Shown here: in pieces, positions 26,157-35,983 of the stretch | Layout: each line of letters opens with the position of its first letter | How positions within the stretch are numbered: position 1 is the first letter of the stretch | Assembly: GCF_000219215.1 (NCBI RefSeq) | Contig: NC_015727.1 | Location: forward strand, 434,001-498,000 | DNA: 64,000 bases | From: Cupriavidus necator N-1 | GTDB lineage: Bacteria; Pseudomonadota; Gammaproteobacteria; Burkholderiales; Burkholderiaceae | Reading direction: 5' to 3' | Notes under the pieces: model-generated | Told to the model about the DNA's origin: nothing | What the model saw: only the letters and a program-made list of their open reading frames with translations | Databases searched by the model: none | Made by a program: the position numbers and the translations under genes

Positions 26157-28315
26157 TTCAAAAGTGGATCGCGCAACACCGCTTTGGCGTTACGTTGGCG
26201 CTGCTCTTCCTGGTGCAGCTGCTTGTCGTCGGCGCGATGCTCCTGCCGCTTGCGATCGATCTGCCGGCGGCGCAGCGCGCATGGTTGACCGCGCTGGTGT
26301 TGCAGCGCGGTGCGCTGTGGATCGCGCTGGCGGCACTGCTGCTGCTGGCCTTGGGCGTCGGCCTGAAGGCGTTGTTCAACGCTTACCCGACGCCGGTCAC
26401 GCGCCTGGCCGAAGACGCCGCGCTGCTTGCGGCCAACCCTGGCCACCGCATCGAGCCACAGGGCGCGCGCGGCGTGCGCAGCCTCGGAGAAGCGCTCAAC
26501 CTGCTGGCAGCTTCCCACCAGACGCTGCACGACGGCGTGCAGCAGAAAATCGAGCTGGCGAACCGCGCGCTGGCCGAGGAAAAGAACCGGCTCGCCGCGC
26601 TCATGGCGGAGCTTTCCTTGAGCGTGCTGGTCTGCAATATCGAAGGGCAAATACTGCTCTACAACGACAGCGCCAGGCAGTTGCTCGAAGCCGGGCGGGG
26701 CGGCGCGCCTGCGGCCGGCACGGCGGCAATCGGGCTGGGCCGCTCTGTGTTCGGCGCGATCGAACGTGGGCTTATCCTGCATGCGCTGGAGCAGATCCAG
26801 CAGCAACTTCGGGAGAACGAGGACGGCGCGGCGAGACCGGTATCCGGATTTGTCGCCACGCTCGCGCAGGGCCAGATCGTGCGCGCGCAGATGGCGCCGG
26901 TGTTCGACAGCGCACACACCCTCAATGGCTTCGTGCTGACGTTGGAAGACATCACCCGCAACGTCGAGGCCGACAGCCGCCGCGACGCGTTGCTGCAGTC
27001 GCTCACGCAAGATGCGCGCGCCACGCTGGCGAGTATCCGTACGGCGGTGGAAGCCATCCAGGCGTACCCGGAAATGAGCGCTGAGAAGCGGACTCAGCTC
27101 ACCAGCATCATCGACGACGAATCGCAGCGCCTGGTGTACCAGATCGACCGTGCCGTGGATCAGCGCGGCGCCGGGATGGACAGCCGTCAGGAACTCGAAG
27201 AGATGCGCGGCGCCGATCTGCTCGCGCTGCTGGTGCGACGAATCGGCAGCCCCTCGCTCAGCGTCACCGCCAGCGATACGGTCGACGCCACGTTGTGGCT
27301 CAAGGTGGACAGCTACGCCTTGACCCAGGCGCTGGCCTATCTTGCGCAGCGGCTCGCCACCGAAGCCAGCGTCACCGAGTTGCGCTTCGGGCTGCATCGT
27401 GCCGGCCGGCTGGCCTATCTTGATCTCACCTGGCGCGGCACGCCGCTGACCGCCGACACGCTGCGGGTGTGGGAGAACGCGCCGTTGCCGATCACCGCGG
27501 CCGGCGCAGCGCTCTCGCTGAGCGCACTGATCGCGCGTCAAGGCGGCGAGGCCGTGTGTTCCGCCGGGGCGTCGCCTGATGTCGCTCGCTATCGTCTGAT
27601 GCTGCCGCTGTCCGAGCCGGGGCCGGCGCTGGACATCCCGCCGGCACAGGAAGGCCGCCCGGAATTCTACGATTTCGACTTGTTTCACAGGCCGGGACAG
27701 AGCGCCGAGGCCGACCAGTGCCTGCTCTCGCAACTCAATTTCACGGTGTTCGATACCGAAACCACCGGGCTGGATCCCGCAGCCGGCGATGAGATCATCT
27801 CCATCGGTGCCTTGCGCATCGTCAATGGCCGGCTGCTGCAGCGGGAAAGCTTCGACCAGCTGATCCAGCCGCGTGGCGCGCTGAGCGCCGGGTCGATCGC
27901 GATTCACGGCATCACGCAAGCCATGCTCAATGGCCAGCCACCGATCGAAACGGTACTGCCGCAGTTCCACCGTTTCGCCGCTGACACCGTGCTTGTCGCG
28001 CACAATGCCGCGTTCGACATGAAGTTCTTGCAAATGCTGGAGGCAAGAACCGGCACGGCCTTCACCCAGCCGGTCCTCGATACGCTGCTGCTATCGCAAG
28101 TGATCCACCCCCATCAGGCTGAGCACACGCTGGAGGCGATCGCCGGCCGTTTCGGGGTGGCGATCATCGGCCGCCATACCGCGCTGGGCGACGCGATCGT
28201 CACCGGCGAGGTTTTTCTCAAGATGACCCCCTTGCTCGCGGAAAAAGGCATCTTCACGCTGAAGGAGGCACGCGATGCCGCGCAACAGACCCACTATGCG
28301 CGGATCCGGTACTGA
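26153..28315 (+). CDS. membrane PAS/degenerate kinase fused to a DEDDh 3'-5' exonuclease
   Basis: A 720-residue chimera. Two N-terminal membrane helices (about residues 8-36 and 50-72) are followed by a HAMP-like segment, a coiled region and a PAS-like domain ([24 protein letters not shown]). Next is a HisKA/ATPase-like part in which the phosphoacceptor His is gone ([19 protein letters not shown]). The last ~190 residues are a DnaQ-like exonuclease with the complete DEDDh set: FDTETTGLD (Asp534), [10 protein letters not shown], and [15 protein letters not shown]. It overlaps the response regulator gene. The fusion suggests nuclease activity controlled by the acetate sensor; the target is unknown. 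Confidence 0.88.
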   Translation: MIQKWIAQHRFGVTLALLFLVQLLVVGAMLLPLAIDLPAAQRAWLTALVLQRGALWIALAALLLLALGVGLKALFNAYPTPVTRLAEDAALLAANPGHRIEPQGARGVRSLGEALNLLAASHQTLHDGVQQKIELANRALAEEKNRLAALMAELSLSVLVCNIEGQILLYNDSARQLLEAGRGGAPAAGTAAIGLGRSVFGAIERGLILHALEQIQQQLRENEDGAARPVSGFVATLAQGQIVRAQMAPVFDSAHTLNGFVLTLEDITRNVEADSRRDALLQSLTQDARATLASIRTAVEAIQAYPEMSAEKRTQLTSIIDDESQRLVYQIDRAVDQRGAGMDSRQELEEMRGADLLALLVRRIGSPSLSVTASDTVDATLWLKVDSYALTQALAYLAQRLATEASVTELRFGLHRAGRLAYLDLTWRGTPLTADTLRVWENAPLPITAAGAALSLSALIARQGGEAVCSAGASPDVARYRLMLPLSEPGPALDIPPAQEGRPEFYDFDLFHRPGQSAEADQCLLSQLNFTVFDTETTGLDPAAGDEIISIGALRIVNGRLLQRESFDQLIQPRGALSAGSIAIHGITQAMLNGQPPIETVLPQFHRFAADTVLVAHNAAFDMKFLQMLEARTGTAFTQPVLDTLLLSQVIHPHQAEHTLEAIAGRFGVAIIGRHTALGDAIVTGEVFLKMTPLLAEKGIFTLKEARDAAQQTHYARIRY

Positions 28316-28325
28316 GCAATCGTCC

Positions 28326-29444
28326 ATGAGCGATCCGCCAACGATCCATCCCGATGCCGCCTTCGACCCGACCGCCGTGGGGGGCGGTGCGTTCTCGCGC
28401 GATATCGCGGGAGCCAGGCTGCGCATCGCCAGCGCGCAGGACGAAAGGGGCCTGCAGCGGGCAGCCGCGGAGATTCGATCGCTCTGGCAGCGCGTGGCGG
28501 GCCAGGCGGCAAGCGAGCCGACTACCCGGCTCATCTCGACGCTCAACGATGCGTTGACGCAGCGCGTGATCGATCTCGCCTGTGCCGGGGAGGAGATGGC
28601 GGGCATGCGCTGGTGCTGGATCGCCCTCGGCAGCGAAGGCCGCCAGGAACAGACACTGTCGAGCGACCAGGACAACGGGATGATCCTAGCGGGCAGCGGC
28701 GGCGCAGAGGCAATGCGCGACCGGATGCTGCCGCTGGCGCTGCGCATCAACGAAACGCTCGATGCTTGCGGGTTCCCGCTGTGCACCGGCCAGATTATGG
28801 CGAGCAATCCGCAATGGTGCCTGGACCTGCATGAATGGCGTGAGCGCTTCGCGAGCTGGATCATCGAAGGTGATCCGCCGGGGTTGCTTAACGCCACCAT
28901 CTTCTTCGACTTGCGGCCGCTTTACGGCGCCGGGGAGCTGGCGCAGGCATTGATGGGTTGGCTCGGGAAGATGGCGCCGGACAACCCGCGCTTCCTGTTC
29001 CAGATGACCGCGAATGCACTGCGGCGCAAAGCACCGCTTGGTTTACTGCGGGACTTCGTGGTCGCGAAGCGCGGTGAGTTCGCCGGAACGATCGATCTGA
29101 AGCTGGACGCCGCCACGCTGTTCGTCGATGCGGCCCGCATCTACGGCCTGGCTTGCGGCGCCCGCGCAAGCAATACGGCGCATCGCCTCAGGCGGGCCGG
29201 CGAGATGGGACGCCTGGCGCCGAAGGATGTGCAAGCGTGGATCCTCGCTTTCGATTGCATCCAGAGGTTGCGCCTGAAGACACAGCAGCGCTGCTTCGAA
29301 CGCGGCATGCCCATGCACAACCATGTGGACCCGGACGAACTGGAGACGGGCGAGCGGCGCGCATTGCTCGACGCCTTGCGCCAGGCCCGTGTATTGCAGA
29401 AGCACCTGGCACTGGATTACCTGGACGCTCGCCAGGGCATCTGA
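28326..29444 (+). CDS. DUF294 nucleotidyltransferase-like protein
   Basis: A 372-residue protein with a GlnD-like nucleotidyltransferase core: ALGSEGRQEQTLSSDQDNGMIL contains the GS...R and SDxD metal-binding residues. A helical substrate-binding domain (DUF294 C-terminal) follows. The ATG at 28326 starts 10 bases after the exonuclease-fusion stop; no strong ribosome site is seen. In related genomes such proteins often carry N-terminal CBS or cNMP domains, absent here. As the last gene of the acetate signalling operon it may nucleotidylylate a partner protein; the substrate is unknown. Confidence 0.85.
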   Translation: MSDPPTIHPDAAFDPTAVGGGAFSRDIAGARLRIASAQDERGLQRAAAEIRSLWQRVAGQAASEPTTRLISTLNDALTQRVIDLACAGEEMAGMRWCWIALGSEGRQEQTLSSDQDNGMILAGSGGAEAMRDRMLPLALRINETLDACGFPLCTGQIMASNPQWCLDLHEWRERFASWIIEGDPPGLLNATIFFDLRPLYGAGELAQALMGWLGKMAPDNPRFLFQMTANALRRKAPLGLLRDFVVAKRGEFAGTIDLKLDAATLFVDAARIYGLACGARASNTAHRLRRAGEMGRLAPKDVQAWILAFDCIQRLRLKTQQRCFERGMPMHNHVDPDELETGERRALLDALRQARVLQKHLALDYLDARQGI

Positions 29445-29602
29445 TCGCGCCGGTGCCGCGCACCGGGTACGGCGGCGTACCGACTTCAAAGGCGATTGCG
29501 TGCACAGTATGGCAAAGGCCTTGAGCCGCTTGTTTCAGGGAGGGTGGCAGAGGATGGCGCGGCGGCATGGCCCCATGCTCAATATGCACGCAGGAGTAAG
29601 CA

Positions 29603-31575
29603 ATGAAATCCATTGAATCGGTTCTCCACGAACACCGCCTGTTCCCGCCGCCCGCAGAGCTTGCGGCAGATGCGGCCATCTCTGGCATGGACGCGTACAA
29701 GACCCTCGTCGCCGAGGCTGAAGCCGACTACAACGGCTTCTGGGGGCGTCTCGCACGCGAGACGCTGACATGGAAGGCGCCTTTCTCCAAAGTCCTGGAC
29801 GAATCGAACGCGCCGTTCTACACGTGGTTCGAGGATGGAGAGCTAAACGCCTCGTACAACTGTCTTGATCGCCATGTCGAGGCCGGCAATGGCGACCGGG
29901 TTGCTATCCTCTTTGAAGCCGACGATGGCACCGTGGCCACCGTGACCTACCAGGATCTCCTGCAACGCGTGTGCCGCTTCGCGAACGCGTTCAGGAGACG
30001 TGGCGTGAAGAAGGGTGACCGTGTCGTGATCTACCTACCAATGTCGGTGGAGGGCGTGGTCGCCATGCAGGCATGCGCGCGAATCGGCGCGACGCATTCG
30101 ATTGTTTTCGGCGGCTTCTCCGCGAAATCGCTGCACGAACGGCTGGTGGGTGTGGGTGCCGTTGCGCTGGTCACCGCGGACGAACAGATGCGCGGCGGCA
30201 AAGCCCTGCCGCTGAAGAGTATCGCGGACGAAGCCCTCGCGCTGGGCGGCTGCGAAGCGGTGAAGAGCGTGATCGTGTACCAGCGCACGGGCGGCAAGAT
30301 ACAGTGGAACGCGGATCGCGATCTGTGGATGCATGAACTGGCGCAAGCCGAGGCCAGCACCTGTGAACCGGAGTGGGTTGGCGCCGAGCATCCGCTCTTT
30401 ATCCTGTACACCTCTGGTTCGACCGGCAAGCCGAAAGGCGTTCAGCACAGCACCGGGGGCTTTTTGCTGTGGGCCGCGCAGACCATGAAATGGACCTTCG
30501 ATTGGAAGCCGACGGATGTATTTTGGTGTACCGCTGACATTGGCTGGATCACCGGCCACAGCTATATCACCTATGGCCCGCTCGCGGTCGGCGGCACCCA
30601 GGTGCTGTTCGAAGGCGTGCCGACTTACCCGCACGCGGGCCGCTTCTGGGATATGATCGCGAAGCACCAGGTCACGGTCTTCTATACCGCGCCAACCGCC
30701 ATCCGTTCGCTCATTAAGGCAGCCGCTGTTGACGAAAAGGTGAGTCCGTCGAACTATGACCTGTCGTCGCTGCGCATCCTTGGCTCCGTCGGCGAGCCGA
30801 TCAATCCGGAAGGGTGGATGTGGTACTACACCAACATCGGCGGCGCACGCTGCCCGATCCTCGATACCTGGTGGCAGACCGAGACGGGCGGGCACATGAT
30901 CTCGCCGCTGCCCGGCGCGACGCCGCTTGTGCCGGGCTCGTGCACCCTGCCGTTGCCGGGCATCATGGCGGCGGTCGTCGATGAAACCGGGCAGGACGTG
31001 CCTGCCGGACAGGGCGGGATCCTGGTGATCAAGCGCCCGTGGCCCGCGATGCTGCGCACCATCTGGGGCGACCCCGAGCGCTATCAGTCGAGCTACTTCC
31101 CGGAAGAGCTTGGCGGCAAGTTGTACCTTGCCGGCGATGGCGCCGTCCGTGACCCTGTGACGGGCTATTTCACGATCATGGGGCGTATCGACGATGTGCT
31201 CAATGTGTCCGGCCACCGGCTTGGCACCATGGAGATCGAGTCGGCGCTGGCTGCGAATGCGCTGGTGGCCGAGGCTGCCGTGGTCGGCCGGCCGGACGAG
31301 ATCACCGGCGAAACCGTCATTGCGTTCGTGGTGCTGAAGGGCGCGCGCCCGGAGGGCGAGGAAGCGGTGAAGATCGCAAACGCGTTGCGGGCGTGGGTGA
31401 GCAAGGAGATCGGACCGATTGCGAAACCGAGGACATTCGATTTGGCGACAACTTGCCTAAGACGCGTTCGGGCAAGATCATGCGCCGGCTGCTGCGTTCG
31501 CTAGCGAATGGCGAGGCGATCACGCAGGATGTGTCGACGCTTGAGAATCCAGCGATCCTCGAGCAGCTCCGCTGA
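29603..31575 (+). pseudogene. acs: acetyl-CoA synthetase, frameshifted near the 3' end
   Basis: An AMP-forming acetyl-CoA synthetase (acetate + ATP + CoA to acetyl-CoA). AGGAG precedes ATG 29603. The frame shows the P-loop [31 protein letters not shown], and [25 protein letters not shown]. After [11 protein letters not shown] (near 31427) the frame changes; the correct C-terminus [22 protein letters not shown] ... lies in the next frame and ends at 31575. One missing C in an aaacccg-like run explains it. As read, the 633-residue product lacks the catalytic and acetylation-controlled lysine of the SGK motif. A sequencing error is possible. It follows the acetate sensor operon. Confidence 0.88.
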
Positions 31576-31790
31576 GCCGAAGCGGCGCCTAACGGCGGGA
31601 CTCGCGCGTGTATGGACATGGACGTGAAATTCCGCGGGACGGTACGCTTGCGGACAGCATTCCTACCGTAACAGGCTATAGAACAGATGTAGGCGCGCAC
31701 GTGCCGCAACAGATCAGAGTCGGAACGGGATTTTTCGGAAGATGTGCGTTGCGTCCAGCCAGGTTCGACGCACGGATTGTGAGGGCGGCA

Positions 31791-31895
31791 AGATCCAAGC
31801 AGTTTACGAAGTGGCTGGTGGATATCGTGCTGTTCGCCGCCGTCTCGGGCGACAACAACGCGGTGCACATCGACGAGGAATTCTCCCAGGACCTC
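31791..31895 (+). pseudogene. MaoC/PhaJ-type enoyl-CoA hydratase relic
   Basis: A short stretch translating as VDIVLFAAVSGDNNAVHIDEEFSQ carries the hydratase-2 active-site motif (Asp and His in the GDxNxxH pattern) of (R)-specific enoyl-CoA hydratases. Sequence on either side is not MaoC-like, and the reading frame ends soon after in unrelated residues. The position before a phasin and phaC fits a former phaJ. Confidence 0.6.
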
Positions 31896-31984
31896 CTACC
31901 TCCACCTAGGCGCGATGGCGTTGGCGATTATCGCCGCTGCCTGCCTGCGAACCCGCAACGATTCCTTTCAACAGGAGACAATTG

Positions 31985-32401
31985 ATGACCACCCAAACCA
32001 ACCCCTTCGCCAACGTGACCAAGATGATGCTGGACTTCAAGGTCACCGGGCTTGATATGTCGTCGATCATCGAGTCGCAGCGCAAGGACATGGAGGCGCT
32101 AGCCGAGAGCAACAAGGTTACCTATGAGGCGATGCAAGCCATGGCACAGAAGCAATCCGAGATCCTGACCCGGACCATGCAGGGAATCCAGGACTTTGCC
32201 CAGGCCCAGGCCGGTGGCGCTGGCTTGATCGACCCTGGCAAGCAGGCGGAGATGATTCGCGTGGCCTACCAGACGGCGCTGACCGATATGAAGGATCTCG
32301 CGGAGATGGCACGCAAGTCGCAGGTCGATGCGCTGGCCACCATCACGCAGCGGGCCACGGAGCATATGGAGGAGATTAAGAAGTTGCTGCATCCCAAGTA
32401 G
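31985..32401 (+). CDS. phasin family protein
   Basis: A 138-residue amphipathic helical protein that coats polyhydroxyalkanoate granules. AGGAG lies 7 bases before ATG 31985. FANVTKMMLDFKVTGLDMSSII and SNKVTYEAMQAMAQKQSEIL match the phasin domain, followed by a long alanine-, methionine- and glutamine-rich helix. It is intact although the neighbouring phaC is destroyed, so any function would need a synthase elsewhere in the genome. Confidence 0.9.
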   Translation: MTTQTNPFANVTKMMLDFKVTGLDMSSIIESQRKDMEALAESNKVTYEAMQAMAQKQSEILTRTMQGIQDFAQAQAGGAGLIDPGKQAEMIRVAYQTALTDMKDLAEMARKSQVDALATITQRATEHMEEIKKLLHPK

Positions 32402-32456
32402 GGCATGGACGCGCTGGCCGACGGCCGCCACGGCACCCGGGATCATGGAGAAATCG

Positions 32457-32834
32457 ATGGCATCGCCCTACAACGTTCCTGACGAATATTTGCAGGGCTT
32501 CATCCAATCGGGACAGAGCCTGTGGCCGGCCATGATGCTTAACCCAGCCGCACAGGTCCCCGGTTCCTCCGACGCACCATCTGTGCAGCCCGGCGCAGGA
32601 CCGTTCGCGGATCTGCAATGGCACTATTTCCAGCAGCAGTTCGCACTTTGGACGCGGATGCTTGCCAGCATGGCCGATCGACCGCCCGAAGCGGAGGTCG
32701 CGCCCGAGCGGGGCGATCGCCCCTTCAGCGCCGTCGACCGGTGCGACAATCCCTTCTACAGCTTGCTCAAGCAAAGCTACCTGCTCAACGCCAGATTAGC
32801 CGAAGACATGGTCGAGGCCGCGGCGTTTGACTAG
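32457..32834 (+). pseudogene. phaC: phaC 5' fragment (class I PHA synthase)
   Basis: The first ~125 codons of a class I poly(3-hydroxyalkanoate) synthase, from ATG 32457 with GGAG 6 bases upstream. DLQWHYFQQQFALWTRML and NPFYSLLKQSYLLNARLAEDMVEAAAFD match the N-terminal domain. The frame ends at the TAG at 32832, where IS110-related sequence begins; the continuation is found 2.6 kb further on. Confidence 0.88.
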
Positions 32835-32846
32835 ACAGAATGTATT

Positions 32847-32929
32847 GACCTGCCGCACCTCAAGCGACGTGGATTAGGCTTGAGGTGGGTTAAACCAACG
32901 GCCCAGAGCCACAATTGAGGGGGCAGGTC
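32847..32929 (+). other. structured leader of IS110 transposase
   Basis: GACCTGCC (32847-32854) pairs with GGCAGGTC (32922-32929), and inside it CACCTCAAG (32856-32864) pairs with CTTGAGGTG (32879-32887). The outer arm ends immediately before the transposase ATG, so the stem would sequester the ribosome site. It is a candidate for translational control or part of an IS110 guide (bridge) RNA region. Confidence 0.5.
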
Positions 32930-34036
32930 ATGGACAAGTTTAGCAAGTACGTGGGCCTGGATGTCCACCAAGAAACCATTGCCGTGGCGGTGGCGGACAC
33001 AGCTGGCGACGTCAGGTATGTCGGCGAGATCGGGAATACGCCGGAGGTGATCAGGAAGCTGGTTACGCAACTCAAACGTGACGGAGCCCGACTTTCGTTT
33101 TGCTACGAAGCGGGGCCGGGTGGCTACGTGCTGTATCGGCAACTGCGTGATCTGAAGCAGGACTGTCAGGTGGTCGCCCCTTCGCTGATTCCGCGCAAGC
33201 CTGGCGAACGCGTCAAGACCGACCGCCGCGACAGCCTGAGCCTGGCCCGGCTGCACCGGGCCGGCGAACTGACCGCGGTCTGGGTCCCCGGCGAAGCCCA
33301 GGAGGCCTTACGCGACCTCACCCGTGCACGCGAGGACATGAAGCATCTGCAGCGGCAGGCCAAGCAAAGATTGTTGTCGTTTCTGTCACGCCATGGCCAC
33401 CGCTATAGCGGTAAATCCCGCTGGACCCAAGCGCACTGGCGCTGGCTCGAGGGGATCAAGTTTGCCTACCCGGTGCAGCAGATCGTGCTGCAGGAATACA
33501 TCGATACGGTCAAGGCTTGCAGCCAGCGTGTGGCACGCCTGGAGCAGGAGATCGCGCGCGCGGTGCAAGACAGCCCGGTTTGGCCGGTGATCGAGGCCCT
33601 AATGGCTCTGCGCGGCGTGAGCCTGATCACTGCCGTGACGGTGGTGGCCGAGCTTGGCGATCTGCGCCGCTTCACCGACGCGCCGCAGTTGATGGCCTAT
33701 CTCGGACTGGTGCCAAGCGAGCATTCCAGCGGCAAGCGCGAACGACGAGGCAGTATTACCAAGGCCGGCAACAGCCATGTGCGGCGAGTGCTGGTCGAGG
33801 CGGCCTGGACCTATCGGCATCCAGCGCGAAAGACCGCCACCCTCCAGCGTCGTGCCGAACGCACCACGACAGAGATCCAGGGGATTGCCTGGGAAGCGCA
33901 GAAACGGCTGTGTCATCGCTATCGTCACCTGAGCGCGCGCGGCAAACTGCCAGTGCAGGTCTGTACAGCGATTGCACGTGAACTAACGGGCTTTATTTGG
34001 GCGGTCGGCCAGCAGGCAGAGGTCAGACGGCCCTAA
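32930..34036 (+). CDS. IS110-family transposase
   Basis: A 368-residue DEDD/serine recombinase of IS110 elements. The RuvC-like N-terminus starts YVGLDVHQETIAVAVAD, with acidic residues in FCYEAGPGG and KTDRRDSLSLARL. The C-terminal transposase_20 domain has LMALRGVSLITAVTVVAELGD and AYLGLVPSEHSSG, with the conserved serine region RRGSITKAGNSHVRRVLVEAAW. ATG 32930 is chosen because a G-rich ribosome site precedes it. The gene appears intact. Confidence 0.93.
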   Translation: MDKFSKYVGLDVHQETIAVAVADTAGDVRYVGEIGNTPEVIRKLVTQLKRDGARLSFCYEAGPGGYVLYRQLRDLKQDCQVVAPSLIPRKPGERVKTDRRDSLSLARLHRAGELTAVWVPGEAQEALRDLTRAREDMKHLQRQAKQRLLSFLSRHGHRYSGKSRWTQAHWRWLEGIKFAYPVQQIVLQEYIDTVKACSQRVARLEQEIARAVQDSPVWPVIEALMALRGVSLITAVTVVAELGDLRRFTDAPQLMAYLGLVPSEHSSGKRERRGSITKAGNSHVRRVLVEAAWTYRHPARKTATLQRRAERTTTEIQGIAWEAQKRLCHRYRHLSARGKLPVQVCTAIARELTGFIWAVGQQAEVRRP

Positions 34037-34051
34037 TCGAACCGATAGACA

Positions 34052-34244
34052 CCAGTGTATTTGGGCCAGGTCCGGCAGCGGTGGAGAATCCTCGCCCACA
34101 CTAGGAGGCAACTGGAAACAGCACAACCCTCGAAACTAGACGGAGGCAGCTCCTCGACGAATCATTTGTCATGCGGTACCCAACCCGCGCATATCAGAAT
34201 GATCAACCGTCGAAGAACCGCCGGCCCTGGCCCAAATACACTGG
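34052..34244. repeat. 25-bp inverted repeat pair between IS110 and IS630 genes
   Basis: The 25-mer beginning CCAGTGTATTTGGGCCAGG at 34052-34076 is repeated in inverted orientation at 34220-34244 with one mismatch. The 193-base interval has no gene. It may be the 3' non-coding RNA region of the IS110 element, or the ends of a small non-autonomous element. Confidence 0.7.
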
Positions 34245-34300
34245 AGTTCAACCAGCCAAAAATAGGAAACCAACCAACTTGACAAGGTCAATACATATCA

Positions 34301-35463
34301 GTGTCATGAGTCTGAAATTCATTGCATTATTTGGCTCGCGTTGTACTCTGCATTGAAGGCACGCACAGGGCGAGGTAGCGATGAGGGGAAGACCAAAGGC
34401 GGAACTAATCTTGAGTGAGGCTGAACGCGAGCAGCTCAAGGCGCTGACGATGCGGCGCAAGACGGCACAGGCGTTGGCTTTGCGCGCGCGCATTGTGCTG
34501 GCCAGTGCTGAAGGCCTGGACAACAAGACCGTTGCCGCAAAGCAGCGTGTCGACGTGCATACGGTTTCCAAGTGGCGCTCGCGATTCGTCGCGGATCGCC
34601 TGGATGGGCTGCTGGATGCTCCGCGCCCAGGGGCGCCGAGGACCATCGCTGACGCACAGGTCGATGCGATTATTGCCAAGACGCTCGAATCCGTGCCAGC
34701 CGGGGCTACTCACTGGAGCACGCGCAGCATGGCTCGCGCGGCAGATCTGTCGCAGTCGACCGTGACGCGTATCTGGCGCGCCTTTGGGCTGCAGCCGCAT
34801 CGACAGGAGACCTTCAAGCTGTCCAGCGACCCATTGTTCGTGGAGAAGGTGCGAGATATCGTGGGGTTGTACCTCGACCCACCGCTCAAGGCCATGGTGT
34901 TGTGCGTTGACGAGAAGAGCCAGATTCAGGCGCTGGACCGCACGCAGCCTATTTTGCCGATGGCGCCAGGCATCCCCGAGCGACGCACGCATGACTACAT
35001 GCGCCATGGCACGACAACGTTGTTCGCCGCGCTGGACATCGCCACAGGAAAAGTTATCGGTGAATTGCATCGCAGACATCGCAGCAGTGAGTTCCTGCAG
35101 TTTCTACGCACGATCGAAGCCAATGTGCCACCCAAGCTCGATGTGCATCTCGTCATGGACAACTACGGCACGCACAAGACGGCGTCGATCAAGGCTTGGT
35201 TCGCTCGCCATCCACGCTTCCATGTTCATTTCACACCGACCTCCGCCTCGTGGATCAATCAGGTGGAGCGCTGGTTTGCAACCATCACCGAACAATACAT
35301 CCGCCGCGGCACGCATCGCTCAACCCGACAACTTGAGCAAGCTATCCGCCAATACCTTGACCTGAACAACGCCAACCCCACGCCTTTCGTGTGGACAAAG
35401 TCCGCCGATGACATCCTCGCCAGCATCAAGCGATTTTGTCTACGAATTTCTGACTCAGGACAC
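34301..35463 (+). mobile_element. IS630-family element
   Basis: 20-bp terminal inverted repeats are visible: GTGTCATGAGTCTGAAATTC at 34301-34320 and its complement at 35444-35463 with two mismatches. The right end abuts TA, the usual IS630 target, but the left flank reads ATATCA, so the duplicated TA is missing on that side. That points to a rearrangement with the neighbouring IS110 element. Confidence 0.82.
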
Positions 35464-35466
35464 TAG
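34381..35466 (+). CDS. IS630-family transposase
   Basis: A 361-residue DDE transposase. The N-terminal helix-turn-helix region ([24 protein letters not shown]) is followed by the catalytic core: [18 protein letters not shown] (first Asp), [12 protein letters not shown] (second Asp), and [21 protein letters not shown] (Glu). GAGG lies 6 bases before the ATG. The stop codon TAG (35464-35466) lies outside the right inverted repeat and is formed by the TA target plus the next G, so translation ends thanks to the insertion site. Confidence 0.93.
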   Translation: MRGRPKAELILSEAEREQLKALTMRRKTAQALALRARIVLASAEGLDNKTVAAKQRVDVHTVSKWRSRFVADRLDGLLDAPRPGAPRTIADAQVDAIIAKTLESVPAGATHWSTRSMARAADLSQSTVTRIWRAFGLQPHRQETFKLSSDPLFVEKVRDIVGLYLDPPLKAMVLCVDEKSQIQALDRTQPILPMAPGIPERRTHDYMRHGTTTLFAALDIATGKVIGELHRRHRSSEFLQFLRTIEANVPPKLDVHLVMDNYGTHKTASIKAWFARHPRFHVHFTPTSASWINQVERWFATITEQYIRRGTHRSTRQLEQAIRQYLDLNNANPTPFVWTKSADDILASIKRFCLRISDSGH

Positions 35467-35983
35467 CCCGCCAAGCAACGGCTGCGCTTCTACACGCGCC
35501 AGTTCATCGATGCGATGAGCCCTGCCAACTTCGCCGCGACCAATCCGGAGGTGCTGCAACTCGCGTTCGAGGGCGAGAGCCTGCAGGCCGGCCTCAGGAA
35601 CCTGCTCGCGGACATGCGCAAAGGCGGGCTGTCGATCACCGACGAGACCGGCGTTCGAGATCGGCAAGAACGTGGCAATGTCCGAAGGCGCGGTTGTGTT
35701 CGAGGACGTTTTCAGCTGATCCAGTCGCCGCCGCTAACCGAACGGGTGGCAACGCGCCCGCTGCTGATCGTGCCGCCGTCCATCAACAATCTACATCCTG
35801 GACTTGCAGCCAGAGAACTCGTTTGTGCGGTTCGCCGTCGAACAAGGCCACACGCTCTTTCTGATGTCGTGGCGCAACCCCGATGCCACGTGTGGCCACG
35901 TTACCTGGGGCGATTACCTGAGCCAGGGCGTCATGAAAGCGATCGAAGTGGCGCTGGTCATCAGCGGCGCCGACAAGGAAACT
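35467..35983 (+). pseudogene. phaC: phaC 3' fragment with multiple frameshifts
   Basis: Homology to class I PHA synthase resumes right after the IS630 element: AKQRLRFYTRQFIDAMSPAN ... ITDE in one frame, FEIGKNVAMSEGAVVFEDV in the next, FQLIQSPPLTERVATRPLLIVPP back in the first, then YILDLQPENSFVRFAVEQGH ... VMKAIEVALVISGADKE. At least three indels are present. The fragment stops just before the lipase-box cysteine region, so the active site is missing. Confidence 0.85.

Larger units (their letters stand above)
32835..34300 (+). mobile_element. IS110-family element inserted in phaC (approximate limits)
   Basis: The element lies between the phaC 5' fragment and the IS630 left end; the exact ends are not resolved. 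It contains one transposase gene plus structured non-coding DNA on both sides: a nested stem just upstream of the gene and a 25-bp inverted repeat downstream. ACTAG occurs at 32830-32834 and again at 35462-35466, flanking the combined IS110 plus IS630 block. Confidence 0.6.

Noticed and set aside
26072..28033. 653-residue minus-strand ORF
   Set aside because: Antisense to the exonuclease-fusion gene, with His/Arg/Gln-rich composition and no start signal; the plus-strand gene has clear domains.
31317..31868. Minus-strand ORF opposite the end of acs
   Set aside because: It is the antisense frame of acs; composition (Arg/Ser rich) is typical of shadow frames.
32830..35466. Simple target-site duplication (ACTAG) of a composite transposon
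   Set aside because: The two IS elements are of different families without matching outer ends, so the shared 5 bases may be chance or reflect the TA target of IS630; not claimed as a composite transposon.
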